Below, piece by piece: positions 18,472 through 26,165 of a stretch of DNA of 64,000 nucleotides. A program made the position numbers and the translations under genes. The notes under the pieces are model-generated. The model saw only the letters and a list, made by a program, of their open reading frames with translations. It had not been told where the DNA came from and ran no database searches. The first letter of the stretch is position 1. Each line of letters opens with the position of its first letter. Where the stretch lies: contig NZ_QRGB01000001.1 of assembly GCF_003449035.1 (NCBI RefSeq), forward strand, positions 1,674,001-1,738,000, in the 5' to 3' direction. Origin of the DNA: Pedobacter indicus. Its GTDB lineage: Bacteria; Bacteroidota; Bacteroidia; Sphingobacteriales; Sphingobacteriaceae.

Positions 18472-18789
18472 TCAGGGTCTCCAAAATGTCTCACCGTCTG
18501 CTTTTAGCAGAGAATTCGTATTACTGGGTATTACAGGGATTACTTCCGGACTGTTGTTTATATCGTATTTTTGTCCATCGGCGGGGATTATCTTCAGATT
18601 CCAGGTCGATTTGCCAGAAACGGGTGCATGTATATAATTGGTGCCAACTAAAAGATGCCGCCCATCTGGAGAGAACTCCGCAAAATTTTCAACTCCATCA
18701 CCGTCTGTAACCTGTACTAGATTGCTTCCATCAATATTCATTAAATAGATATGGTTGCCTATATAAAATGAGAGTTTTGTTGCGCACCT
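18472..18789 (-). pseudogene. Remnant of a TolB/PD40-type beta-propeller protein
   Basis: The minus-strand frame encodes IYLMNIDGSNLVQVTDGDG and FAEFSPDGRHLLVGTNYIH, which are the blade motifs of PD40/WD40-like TolB-type proteins. The similarity continues upstream of the ATG at 18741 (LSFYIGNHIYL) until a stop at 18792-18790. Only about 106 codons remain, without a signal peptide or the remaining blades of a normal 300-residue or longer protein. I read it as the C-terminal remnant of a deleted gene. A short expressed ORF from 18741 cannot be excluded. Confidence 0.6.
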
Positions 18790-18918
18790 TTAAAAATAAT
18801 AGTTGCGCATGGCTCTGTATTAAAATTAAATGATAAAGATGTTGCATTACGAAGCATAAATTCCTACATTCAATGTCCGAAACCGAAAATTATTTATCAC
18901 AAACCATTTGAAAGACGT

Positions 18919-21609
18919 ATGTTAATCAAACCCAGACCGCTGTTCATGTTGGCCGTAGTGTGCTCGGCCATTGTATTTAATGCTTGTAATAAGGAGCCAG
19001 AGAACGAAGAGCCTGTTGACCCGAAAGTAGAAAAGTTTACGGTTCCGGAAGATTTTGTGATTGAACATCTATACAGCCCGTCCGACGAAGAAAGGGGTTC
19101 TTGGGTTTCTATGACTTTTGATGATTATGGGAGGATGATTGCTTCGGATCAGTTCGGAGGAATTTATAGACTTACTATTCCCGAGATCGGCAATGACAGC
19201 ATTCCTTTGAAAATAGATAGCCTTCACTTTCCGTTGGTGGGGGAAGCCGTGACTGACACATCAAAGAAAAAAGTGGGGATGGGCTTTGCTCAAGGCTTGT
19301 TATGGGCTCATAATAGTCTATACGTAATGGTTAATCATCGTGGTGATGAAGTTTTAAGAAAGACGAGCGGGCTTTATCGACTTCAAGACACGGATATGGA
19401 TGATGAATTTGACAAAGTTACACAGTTGCTAGAACTGAAGGGAGATGGTGAACACGGCCCCCATAGTGTCATTCTTGGCCCTGATGACGAGTCGATTTAT
19501 GTTGTAGCGGGTAATCATACTGATATCCCCGGAATGGACGCTTATCGTCTTCCGCCTACTTGGCAGGAAGATAATCTCTTACAGCAAATCAAAGACCCCC
19601 AAGGACATGCTACCGACCGGATGGCTCCGGGAGGGTGGATAGCGAAGACTGATTCTGTAGGTTCAACATGGGAGTTGATCGCTGCTGGGTTTCGCAACAC
19701 GTTTGATATTGCCTTTAACGATGTAGGGGAGCTCTTTGCTTATGATTCGGATATGGAGTGGGATTTTGGAATGAGCTGGTATCGCCCCACGCGAATATTA
19801 CACGTAACGAGCGGAAGTGAGTTTGGTTGGCGGACAGGTAATGGTAAATGGTCGCCTGCTTATCCTGATAATTTACCTGCAATGATTAACATTGGTCAGG
19901 GTTCTCCGACAAATTTGGTTTATGGAAATAATGCACTCTTCCCTGACAAGTATCGTAACAGTTTATTTGCTTTTGACTGGAGTTTTGGAATTATTTATTT
20001 GATTGGTTTGGAGTCAGATGGAGCAACGTATCAAGCTACTGCAGAAGAGTTTATAACCGGTTCGCCTTTGCCGTTGACTGATGGTGAATTTGGTCCTGAC
20101 GGTGCTATGTATTTCCTCACAGGAGGGAGGGAGCTGGAATCTGACCTTTATCGTGTCTATCACAAGGATTATCAGAAAATAAAAGATAGAAATAAACAAA
20201 AAATCGATGATTTAAATGCTTATCAGCGTGTGCGACGCCAAATCGAGCGTTATCATACGGACACGATTGCTGAGGCGATTGATGCCGTGTGGCCTTTTCT
20301 ACGCAACAACGATCGGCACATACGTTATGCGGCCAGAATCGCTCTTGAACATCAAGACCCAGCTCTATGGAAGGAACGCGCGTTCAAAGAACGAAGTGTA
20401 CAAGCAGCGATCCAATCGATGGTTGCCTTGGCAAGAACGGGTGATGCTGATTTACAACCTGCTATATTAAGTAAGGTAATGACCATCAATTTACCTGTAC
20501 AAGCAGAGGAAAAGCAATTGGATATTATACGTGCTATAGAACTGACCTTGGCTCGCATGGGTAATCCGGATGAAGTTTTGTCAGCACGGTTAATCGGTTA
20601 TTTAGAGCAAATTTATCCTGCAGCCACCAATGCACTGAACCGGGAACTAAGTAAAGTGCTTGTTCATCTGGGCGATGAGGAGGCGATACCTAAAACATTG
20701 AAATTGTTGGCGACGGCGGAAGATGATTCAACCTATCAGGAGACCGTTACCCAGTCCTCAGATCTTATTTTAAGAAATCCGCAATACGGTCTGGATATAG
20801 CAAACTTATTAACCAAGACACCTCCAGCTCAGCAAATTTATTTGGCGACGGTGCTAAGTAAAGCAAAGTATGGTTGGAATGATGAAACGAGAGACGAATA
20901 CTTCAAATGGTTTTATGACGCGTTCGGATACAAAGGAGGGAATAGTTACATTGGTTTTGTCAATCGTGCACGATCCTTTGCACTTGAAAACGTACCGCAG
21001 TCACAATTTGACCATTATAATGAAATTTCAGGAGATTCACTAGTGAACCAAGCCGGAACGGCACTGTTTACAACAGATGAAGGACCAAAAGGTCCAGGGA
21101 GACCATGGAAAATGGATGAAGCTTTGCCGATCGTTGAGGCCGATTCAGGTAAGCGGGATTTCGAAAAAGGGATGATGCTGTTTTCTTCCATCCGCTGTAA
21201 GTCATGCCATACAATGAAAGGTGAAGGAGGAACAATAGGCCCCGACCTAACACAGCTCGGAACCCGCTTTTCAGCTAAAGATATGCTTGAGGCAATCATC
21301 GAGCCTAATAACATCATATCAGATCAGTATGCATCAACGGTATTTTCATTTAAAGATGGTACCTCGATGTTGGCAAAATTGATCGATGAAGATGACGACT
21401 ACTACCATGTTTCGCAAAACCCTTATGCCCCGCATATTCTGAAAGAAATACCAAAGAAAGAGATTGTCAGTTACAAGTTGGCAGAGATATCGGTTATGCC
21501 TCCAGCTACCATCAATGTATTAAATGAAGATGAGTTGAAGAACCTGCTTGCTTACCTGATGGCTGGCGGAGATGAAGATCATGAAGTTTATAATAAAAAG
21601 AAAAAATAG
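18919..21609 (+). CDS. Lipoprotein: sorbosone-dehydrogenase-like propeller, HEAT region and cytochrome c
   Basis: 896 residues, lipobox FNAC with Cys23. Residues about 40-410 are a six-bladed propeller of the membrane-bound dehydrogenase/L-sorbosone dehydrogenase type (PVC-type heme-binding). The middle (about 430-700) is helical with HEAT-like repeats. The C-terminal 150 residues are a cytochrome c with CKSCH (Cys760, Cys763, His764), then IGPDLTQLGTRF and MPPATINVLNEDELKNLLAY, the usual Met-ligand end. It likely oxidises a sugar or glycoside on the periplasmic side of a membrane and passes electrons to its own heme. Its end overlaps the following DUF1080 gene by 38 bases. Substrate unknown. 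Confidence 0.9.
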   Translation: MLIKPRPLFMLAVVCSAIVFNACNKEPENEEPVDPKVEKFTVPEDFVIEHLYSPSDEERGSWVSMTFDDYGRMIASDQFGGIYRLTIPEIGNDSIPLKIDSLHFPLVGEAVTDTSKKKVGMGFAQGLLWAHNSLYVMVNHRGDEVLRKTSGLYRLQDTDMDDEFDKVTQLLELKGDGEHGPHSVILGPDDESIYVVAGNHTDIPGMDAYRLPPTWQEDNLLQQIKDPQGHATDRMAPGGWIAKTDSVGSTWELIAAGFRNTFDIAFNDVGELFAYDSDMEWDFGMSWYRPTRILHVTSGSEFGWRTGNGKWSPAYPDNLPAMINIGQGSPTNLVYGNNALFPDKYRNSLFAFDWSFGIIYLIGLESDGATYQATAEEFITGSPLPLTDGEFGPDGAMYFLTGGRELESDLYRVYHKDYQKIKDRNKQKIDDLNAYQRVRRQIERYHTDTIAEAIDAVWPFLRNNDRHIRYAARIALEHQDPALWKERAFKERSVQAAIQSMVALARTGDADLQPAILSKVMTINLPVQAEEKQLDIIRAIELTLARMGNPDEVLSARLIGYLEQIYPAATNALNRELSKVLVHLGDEEAIPKTLKLLATAEDDSTYQETVTQSSDLILRNPQYGLDIANLLTKTPPAQQIYLATVLSKAKYGWNDETRDEYFKWFYDAFGYKGGNSYIGFVNRARSFALENVPQSQFDHYNEISGDSLVNQAGTALFTTDEGPKGPGRPWKMDEALPIVEADSGKRDFEKGMMLFSSIRCKSCHTMKGEGGTIGPDLTQLGTRFSAKDMLEAIIEPNNIISDQYASTVFSFKDGTSMLAKLIDEDDDYYHVSQNPYAPHILKEIPKKEIVSYKLAEISVMPPATINVLNEDELKNLLAYLMAGGDEDHEVYNKKKK

Positions 21610-22345
21610 GTTTACAATAACTGCATGTTGTATTATTGTTTTCATATCAGCTTGTAATCCACCAAGCCAGCGTGTTGCAGATGCAGAAGACGATGGTTTC
21701 GTTAACCTTTTTAATGAGGAAAACTTGGATGGTTGGGAAGGGGATCCGGCTTACTGGCGTGTTGAAAATGGTATTGTTACAGGAGAACTGGGACCAGACA
21801 CCCCACCACTAAAAAATAACACGTTTCTTATTTGGAGAGGAGGTTATGTCGGCGACTTTGAACTCAAAACCGAGTTTAGAATCTCAGCAAATGGTAATAG
21901 CGGAATAAATTACCGAAGTCAGGAAATCTCGGGGTTGCCTTACGTGTTAAGCGGGTACCAAGCAGATATCGATGGCCAAAACAGATATAGTGGGCAGAAT
22001 TATGACGAAAGGAAAAGGACGACTTTAGCGTACCGTGGTGAAAAGACAATGATTACCGCATCCGAGGGCGGGAGGGTACAAAATGGGGCTTGGAGCGGTC
22101 GGGTTGTTGAAACATTGGGAGATCCGGATTCGTTAAGTGCCCTTATTAAGCTAGGTGAATGGAATAAATATCATATTATAGCAAAAGATAATCACCTACA
22201 ACATTATATCAATGGCACCTTGATGAGTGATGTCACAGACAACCATCCTAAAATGGCTTCAATGAAGGGATTACTGGGTATTCAAATACATACAGGTCCT
22301 CCTATGAAGATAGAATACCGTAATTTCCGATTAAAAACAGAATAA
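21572..22345 (+). CDS. DUF1080 lipoprotein (3-keto-glycoside hydrolase family)
   Basis: 257 residues with an Arg/Lys-rich start and lipobox ISAC (Cys28); an alternative ATG is at 21581. Residues about 40-257 form one DUF1080 domain (FVNLFNEENLDGWEGDPAYW, GDFELKTEFRIS, GNSGINYRSQEI, EWNKYHIIAKDNHLQHYING). The family includes enzymes that cleave 3-keto-glycosides and 3-keto-disaccharides. It overlaps the dehydrogenase-cytochrome gene by 38 bases, so the pair is almost certainly coexpressed: oxidation first, cleavage second. Function is inferred from family and context. Confidence 0.9.
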   Translation: MKIMKFIIKRKNRFTITACCIIVFISACNPPSQRVADAEDDGFVNLFNEENLDGWEGDPAYWRVENGIVTGELGPDTPPLKNNTFLIWRGGYVGDFELKTEFRISANGNSGINYRSQEISGLPYVLSGYQADIDGQNRYSGQNYDERKRTTLAYRGEKTMITASEGGRVQNGAWSGRVVETLGDPDSLSALIKLGEWNKYHIIAKDNHLQHYINGTLMSDVTDNHPKMASMKGLLGIQIHTGPPMKIEYRNFRLKTE

Positions 22346-22388
22346 ACTTCGATTGGGCATAGAGCCCGTATGTAACAGTAAATCCTGA

Positions 22389-23156
22389 TTATTCTTCAAG
22401 TACAAAGGGCAGTATCAATTCTTTCCATTCTTGATATGCTTTCCCATTTAAATGCAGACCATCATTCGTTAAGTCTTTTTTTAATTTACCTTCTGCATCA
22501 ATGAATGATCGGTGGAGGTCGATGAATTTGTAACTATATTTTACTGCATTTTCTGAAAGAACCGTATTGATTTGTTCGATAGCCTTTCCGTTTTTGGTGT
22601 GATTGTTAAATTTCTTATAAAAATCATTAACAGGAAGAATACTCTGGATATACAGTTTTGTGTCGGGGCTATCCTGTTTTAGAATTCGGGCAATTAAAAA
22701 TATATTATCAATAACCTCCTGTTGAGGTATTTTATGTTCAAGGTCATTTGTTCCTATCAAAAGAAAAACCTTTAGAGGTTTACGATTCGTGATTTCATCT
22801 AAGCGATTAAGGATGCCCGCTGTTTTATCACCACTGATTCCACGATTGATGATGCTGCTGTTCGCGAATAGTTCACTCCACTCGGCCCCATCGGTTATAC
22901 TGTTGCCTAAAAATACAATTGAGTTGGGATGTATCGGTAAGGAGCGAAAATGTGATACTCTCTGTTGATAATAGGTGGAAAAAAGGCTATCATGTAGATG
23001 GTTAGGTATTCGTGCCGGTTCGGTTATCGAGCTGGTTTCAACGATTTGTTTTTCCTGTGCAAATATTGATATTAGATTGAAGTTGGAGTAAAGCAATGCA
23101 AAAAACAGTGTGAAAAGAAGCTTCTTGGACTTTGGTTTCGGTCGATTGATTTTCAT
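22389..23156 (-). CDS. Exported SGNH/GDSL hydrolase
   Basis: 255 residues with a signal peptide (about 1-34). SGNH blocks are present: GNSITDG with Ser86, a Gly in NRGISGD, GTND with Asn137, and NDGLHLNGKAY with Asp232/His235 completing the triad. These enzymes remove acyl groups from carbohydrates or lipids in the periplasm. The gene is on the opposite strand to the DUF1080 gene and convergent with it. It shares a strand with the barrel gene at 23238, whose end is 82 bases upstream. Confidence 0.93.
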   Translation of the reverse strand: MKINRPKPKSKKLLFTLFFALLYSNFNLISIFAQEKQIVETSSITEPARIPNHLHDSLFSTYYQQRVSHFRSLPIHPNSIVFLGNSITDGAEWSELFANSSIINRGISGDKTAGILNRLDEITNRKPLKVFLLIGTNDLEHKIPQQEVIDNIFLIARILKQDSPDTKLYIQSILPVNDFYKKFNNHTKNGKAIEQINTVLSENAVKYSYKFIDLHRSFIDAEGKLKKDLTNDGLHLNGKAYQEWKELILPFVLEE

Positions 23157-23237
23157 TTAATATTTTTTATAAACAAACTTACATTTTTAGTAGACAATAT
23201 ATTAAGAGGATCACTATTAAATTTTCGTCGAAATACT

Positions 23238-24008
23238 TCAGAACCTGTAGCCGACAGCCAAGCCTGCCCGAACTCCGGTCCAGGGGCCTTTGGCATGGAT
23301 GGTTGCTCCTTCGGAATTAACTTCACTGGATAGATCAACGACCGGAACATCTTCTAATATCGATAGTTGGTCTCGCAGGGCATTCTGTTCTCTCTCCGTT
23401 AAGTTTTTATGAGTAGTGAGATCACCTTTCGATGTTCCATACTGAGGACCTAAGATCCACCAATCCAGATACCACTGATTCGCTAGTTTCCATTGAGCTC
23501 CGAATAGTACTCCGCCGGTGAATGTCGATATGCCTCCTGTCATATTTACTTCTTCTTCAATATAGATATCAGACTGATCATCACGGTATTCAATATGGAT
23601 CGGTAGATCGGCAGAGTAGCGGGATATCCTAACAAAAGGAGCAACATAAAAGCCTTGCAGGGTCTCTTTCCCAAAATAAAATTTAACCTCCGGCGTAAAA
23701 GCGATGTTTCCAGTTTGAAGTTGATTTAAATGTGACCAGACCTCATTATTGTCGATGATGTTTTCGAAGACAGATTGAAAAGGAAGACTACCTTTCGGCA
23801 TAAAGCGTATGCCCGCTGCGGCGGAGATGCTCGGGGTGACCGCTCGTTCGTATTGAAATGAGAAGCTTCCTATGGGTAACCCAGCGACATTCCATTTAAT
23901 CATATTCGGTTGAGGGATGTCAAATCTCCCGTTCGGTTGATCTTGTGCGAGAGACATCTGCGTGTTAATCAACAAAATAATAAGGATAAAGAGGCCTATT
24001 TTATACAT
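23238..24008 (-). CDS. Outer membrane beta-barrel protein (DUF3575-like)
   Basis: 256 residues, signal peptide about 1-21 (FILIILLINTQMSLAQ). The mature part has alternating beta strands (KWNVAGLPIGSFSFQYERAV, FTPEVKFYFGKE, APFVRISRY) and ends in GLAVGYRF, the aromatic C-terminus used by the Bam machine. It resembles DUF3575-type porin-like proteins. The function is unknown. Confidence 0.8.
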   Translation of the reverse strand: MYKIGLFILIILLINTQMSLAQDQPNGRFDIPQPNMIKWNVAGLPIGSFSFQYERAVTPSISAAAGIRFMPKGSLPFQSVFENIIDNNEVWSHLNQLQTGNIAFTPEVKFYFGKETLQGFYVAPFVRISRYSADLPIHIEYRDDQSDIYIEEEVNMTGGISTFTGGVLFGAQWKLANQWYLDWWILGPQYGTSKGDLTTHKNLTEREQNALRDQLSILEDVPVVDLSSEVNSEGATIHAKGPWTGVRAGLAVGYRF

Positions 24009-24148
24009 AATTATGGATTGGATACTGGACTAACAAGTATAGTGAATAAGTGTTTTCTTTTAAATTGTACACGGTGGTTCTTTATTTCTTTTATATATTT
24101 AACGAAAAATAAGGCTCTTCTTGTTTTTAAAATGCATAAAAAACTCTT

Positions 24149-25114
24149 ATGAAAAAAACACTTATACTTGCACTTTGTTGTTTCCTTTCCGTTGGGGTAA
24201 GTTTTAATTTAATGGCAGCAAAATACTCGCAGCAGACTGCATCGCAGCCTGATAAAAAAGATCTTTTGGGTCGTTGGGACTTGACGGTAGACGTAAACGG
24301 GAAACCCTCGCCTTCATGGTTGGAGGTAAAGCTTTCGGGAAACAGAACCCTGATAGGATCTTTTGTAGCTATTGTAGGTAGCGCACGTCCGGTCTCTGAA
24401 ATACAATACGACAATGGTCAGTTTCACTTCGAGATACCACCACAATGGGAATCGGGGAACCAAAACCTTCAAGTCAAAGGTGCCTTGCAAGGATTGGAAC
24501 TTAGGGGAACCGTTGTTATGAGCGATGGGAAAGAGTATTCTTTCAAAGGAGTCAAAGCCCCTGCATTAAAACGGTCGGCCGACATCGAGTGGGGAGAAGC
24601 TGTTGACTTATTTAATGGGAAGGATCTGGCAGGTTGGAAGGCTACGGGCGAGAACCAATGGGAGGTGATAAACGGTGTATTGACCAGTGCTCAGTCAGGT
24701 GCAAACTTGGTTTCTGATCAGAAGTTCAATGATTTTAAATTACACGTTGAGTTCAGATATAAGAAGGGAAGTAATAGTGGTGTCTATTTAAGAGGAAGGC
24801 ACGAAGTGCAGATCGAAGATAGCCCAAAAGATGCTCACCCTGACAGTCATTTGTTTAGCGGTGTTTATGGCTTCCTTCCGCCTAGTGAAATCGCAGCCTT
24901 AGGTCCGGACACGTGGCAAACATATGACATAACGCTGATTGGCCGTATGGTTACTATCGTAGCGAATGGGAAAACCGTCATTTCTAATCAGGAGATCCCT
25001 GGTATAACGGGCGGGGCACTTGATAGTAATGAAGGAGAACCAGGGCCAATTTATATTCAGGGAGATCATGGGCCTATTGAATTCCGGAAAATTACGATCA
25101 CCGAGCCAAAATAA
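24149..25114 (+). CDS. Exported DUF1080 protein with an N-terminal beta domain
   Basis: 321 residues with a signal peptide (KTLILALCCFLSVGVSF, cleaved near residue 25). Residues about 38-135 form a beta domain (LGRWDLTVDVNGKPSPSWLE), followed by DUF1080 at about 148-320 (AVDLFNGKDLAGWKATGENQ, KKGSNSGVYLRGRHEVQIED, DTWQTYDITLIGRMVTIVAN). It is the type expected to hydrolyse 3-keto-glycosides in the periplasm. Single gene, divergent from the barrel gene and convergent with the LpxH-like gene. Confidence 0.9.
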   Translation: MKKTLILALCCFLSVGVSFNLMAAKYSQQTASQPDKKDLLGRWDLTVDVNGKPSPSWLEVKLSGNRTLIGSFVAIVGSARPVSEIQYDNGQFHFEIPPQWESGNQNLQVKGALQGLELRGTVVMSDGKEYSFKGVKAPALKRSADIEWGEAVDLFNGKDLAGWKATGENQWEVINGVLTSAQSGANLVSDQKFNDFKLHVEFRYKKGSNSGVYLRGRHEVQIEDSPKDAHPDSHLFSGVYGFLPPSEIAALGPDTWQTYDITLIGRMVTIVANGKTVISNQEIPGITGGALDSNEGEPGPIYIQGDHGPIEFRKITITEPK

Positions 25115-25139
25115 GTCGCTCGGTACCAGGTTTCAAAAT

Positions 25140-25979
25140 CTATTGTCGAAATTGCTTTAGTATCTGGTGCACGTCCAATTTTGCACTCAAATCTTCCGCA
25201 TCATACGATTCGGTGTCTTCTTCAGTATTGTTGAATGACATCGAATTGTATTTATAGATTGACCATTCGTCGTTATGATATTCCAATGCACTTAAATTCT
25301 CTACCCAGTCCCCTGAGTTTAAGTAAAGAACATTTCCATTTTCAGTTTCGATGGTTTTAAGTTCAGGCTGATGGATGTGACCGCATACGACATAAGTATA
25401 CCCTTTGTCTACCGCTAGCTCCGCTGCAGTATACTCAAAATCATTAATGAATTTAACCGCATTTTTGAAGCTAGCTTTGACACGTTTAGAGAAGCTCATT
25501 TTCTCGCGTTTCATCATTGTTAAGCACCAGTTTACAAAACTATTGATCAGAATCAATGTGTCATACCCAATGGCTCCCAATTTGGCTAACCACTTGGAGT
25601 GCTGCATCGTAACATCGAAGACATCACCGTGAAAAAACCAAGCTTCTTTCTCACCGAGGTTCATGACCAGTTTATCAGCTAAATAGAAGTTGCCGATTTG
25701 TAAATCACTGAACTTTCTCAGCATCTCATCGTGGTTGCCCGTTAAATAATGCACTTTGGTTCCCTCTGTAAGGAATTTCATAATTCGGCGAACTACCTTC
25801 ATATGTGAATCCGGCCAGTATGATTTGCTGAATTGCCAGATATCTATGATATCACCGTTTAAAATAAGGGTTTTGGGACGGATACTTTTAAGGTAATTCA
25901 AAAGTTCTTTGGCGTGGCAGCCATAGGTGCCTAAATGAACATCGGATATGACCACTAGGTCAACTTCTCGTTTTGTCAT
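25140..25979 (-). CDS. Metallophosphoesterase, LpxH-like UDP-2,3-diacylglucosamine diphosphatase
   Basis: 279 residues. The dinuclear metal motifs are complete: ISDVHLG (Asp13, His15), NGDIIDIW (Asp43), GNHDE (Asn82, His83), FHGDV (His117) and CGHIHQP (His201, His203). This is the COG2908 layout of LpxH-like enzymes, which hydrolyse UDP-2,3-diacylglucosamine in lipid A synthesis. Several Bacteroidota carry more than one copy, so another substrate is possible. Cytosolic or peripheral membrane. Confidence 0.88.
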   Translation of the reverse strand: MTKREVDLVVISDVHLGTYGCHAKELLNYLKSIRPKTLILNGDIIDIWQFSKSYWPDSHMKVVRRIMKFLTEGTKVHYLTGNHDEMLRKFSDLQIGNFYLADKLVMNLGEKEAWFFHGDVFDVTMQHSKWLAKLGAIGYDTLILINSFVNWCLTMMKREKMSFSKRVKASFKNAVKFINDFEYTAAELAVDKGYTYVVCGHIHQPELKTIETENGNVLYLNSGDWVENLSALEYHNDEWSIYKYNSMSFNNTEEDTESYDAEDLSAKLDVHQILKQFRQ

Positions 25980-26165
25980 GTGACGCTTAATGTAATGCTA
26001 CAAAACTCGCATTTAAATATAAACTCAATGATAACCGAATGTTAAATGTTGTAATTGAACGACTGCGAAATCGGTGCAATAATTAAGGTAGAATTCAAGA
26101 AAGGTTAAGATAGTGGAAGTTTAATCGAAAAATATGAGATATATTTGGAGCCTTAACTTAATTTT

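Noticed and set aside
18450-18710. 86-codon + frame antisense to the propeller remnant
   Set aside because: The minus strand carries the recognisable blade motifs, the plus frame none.
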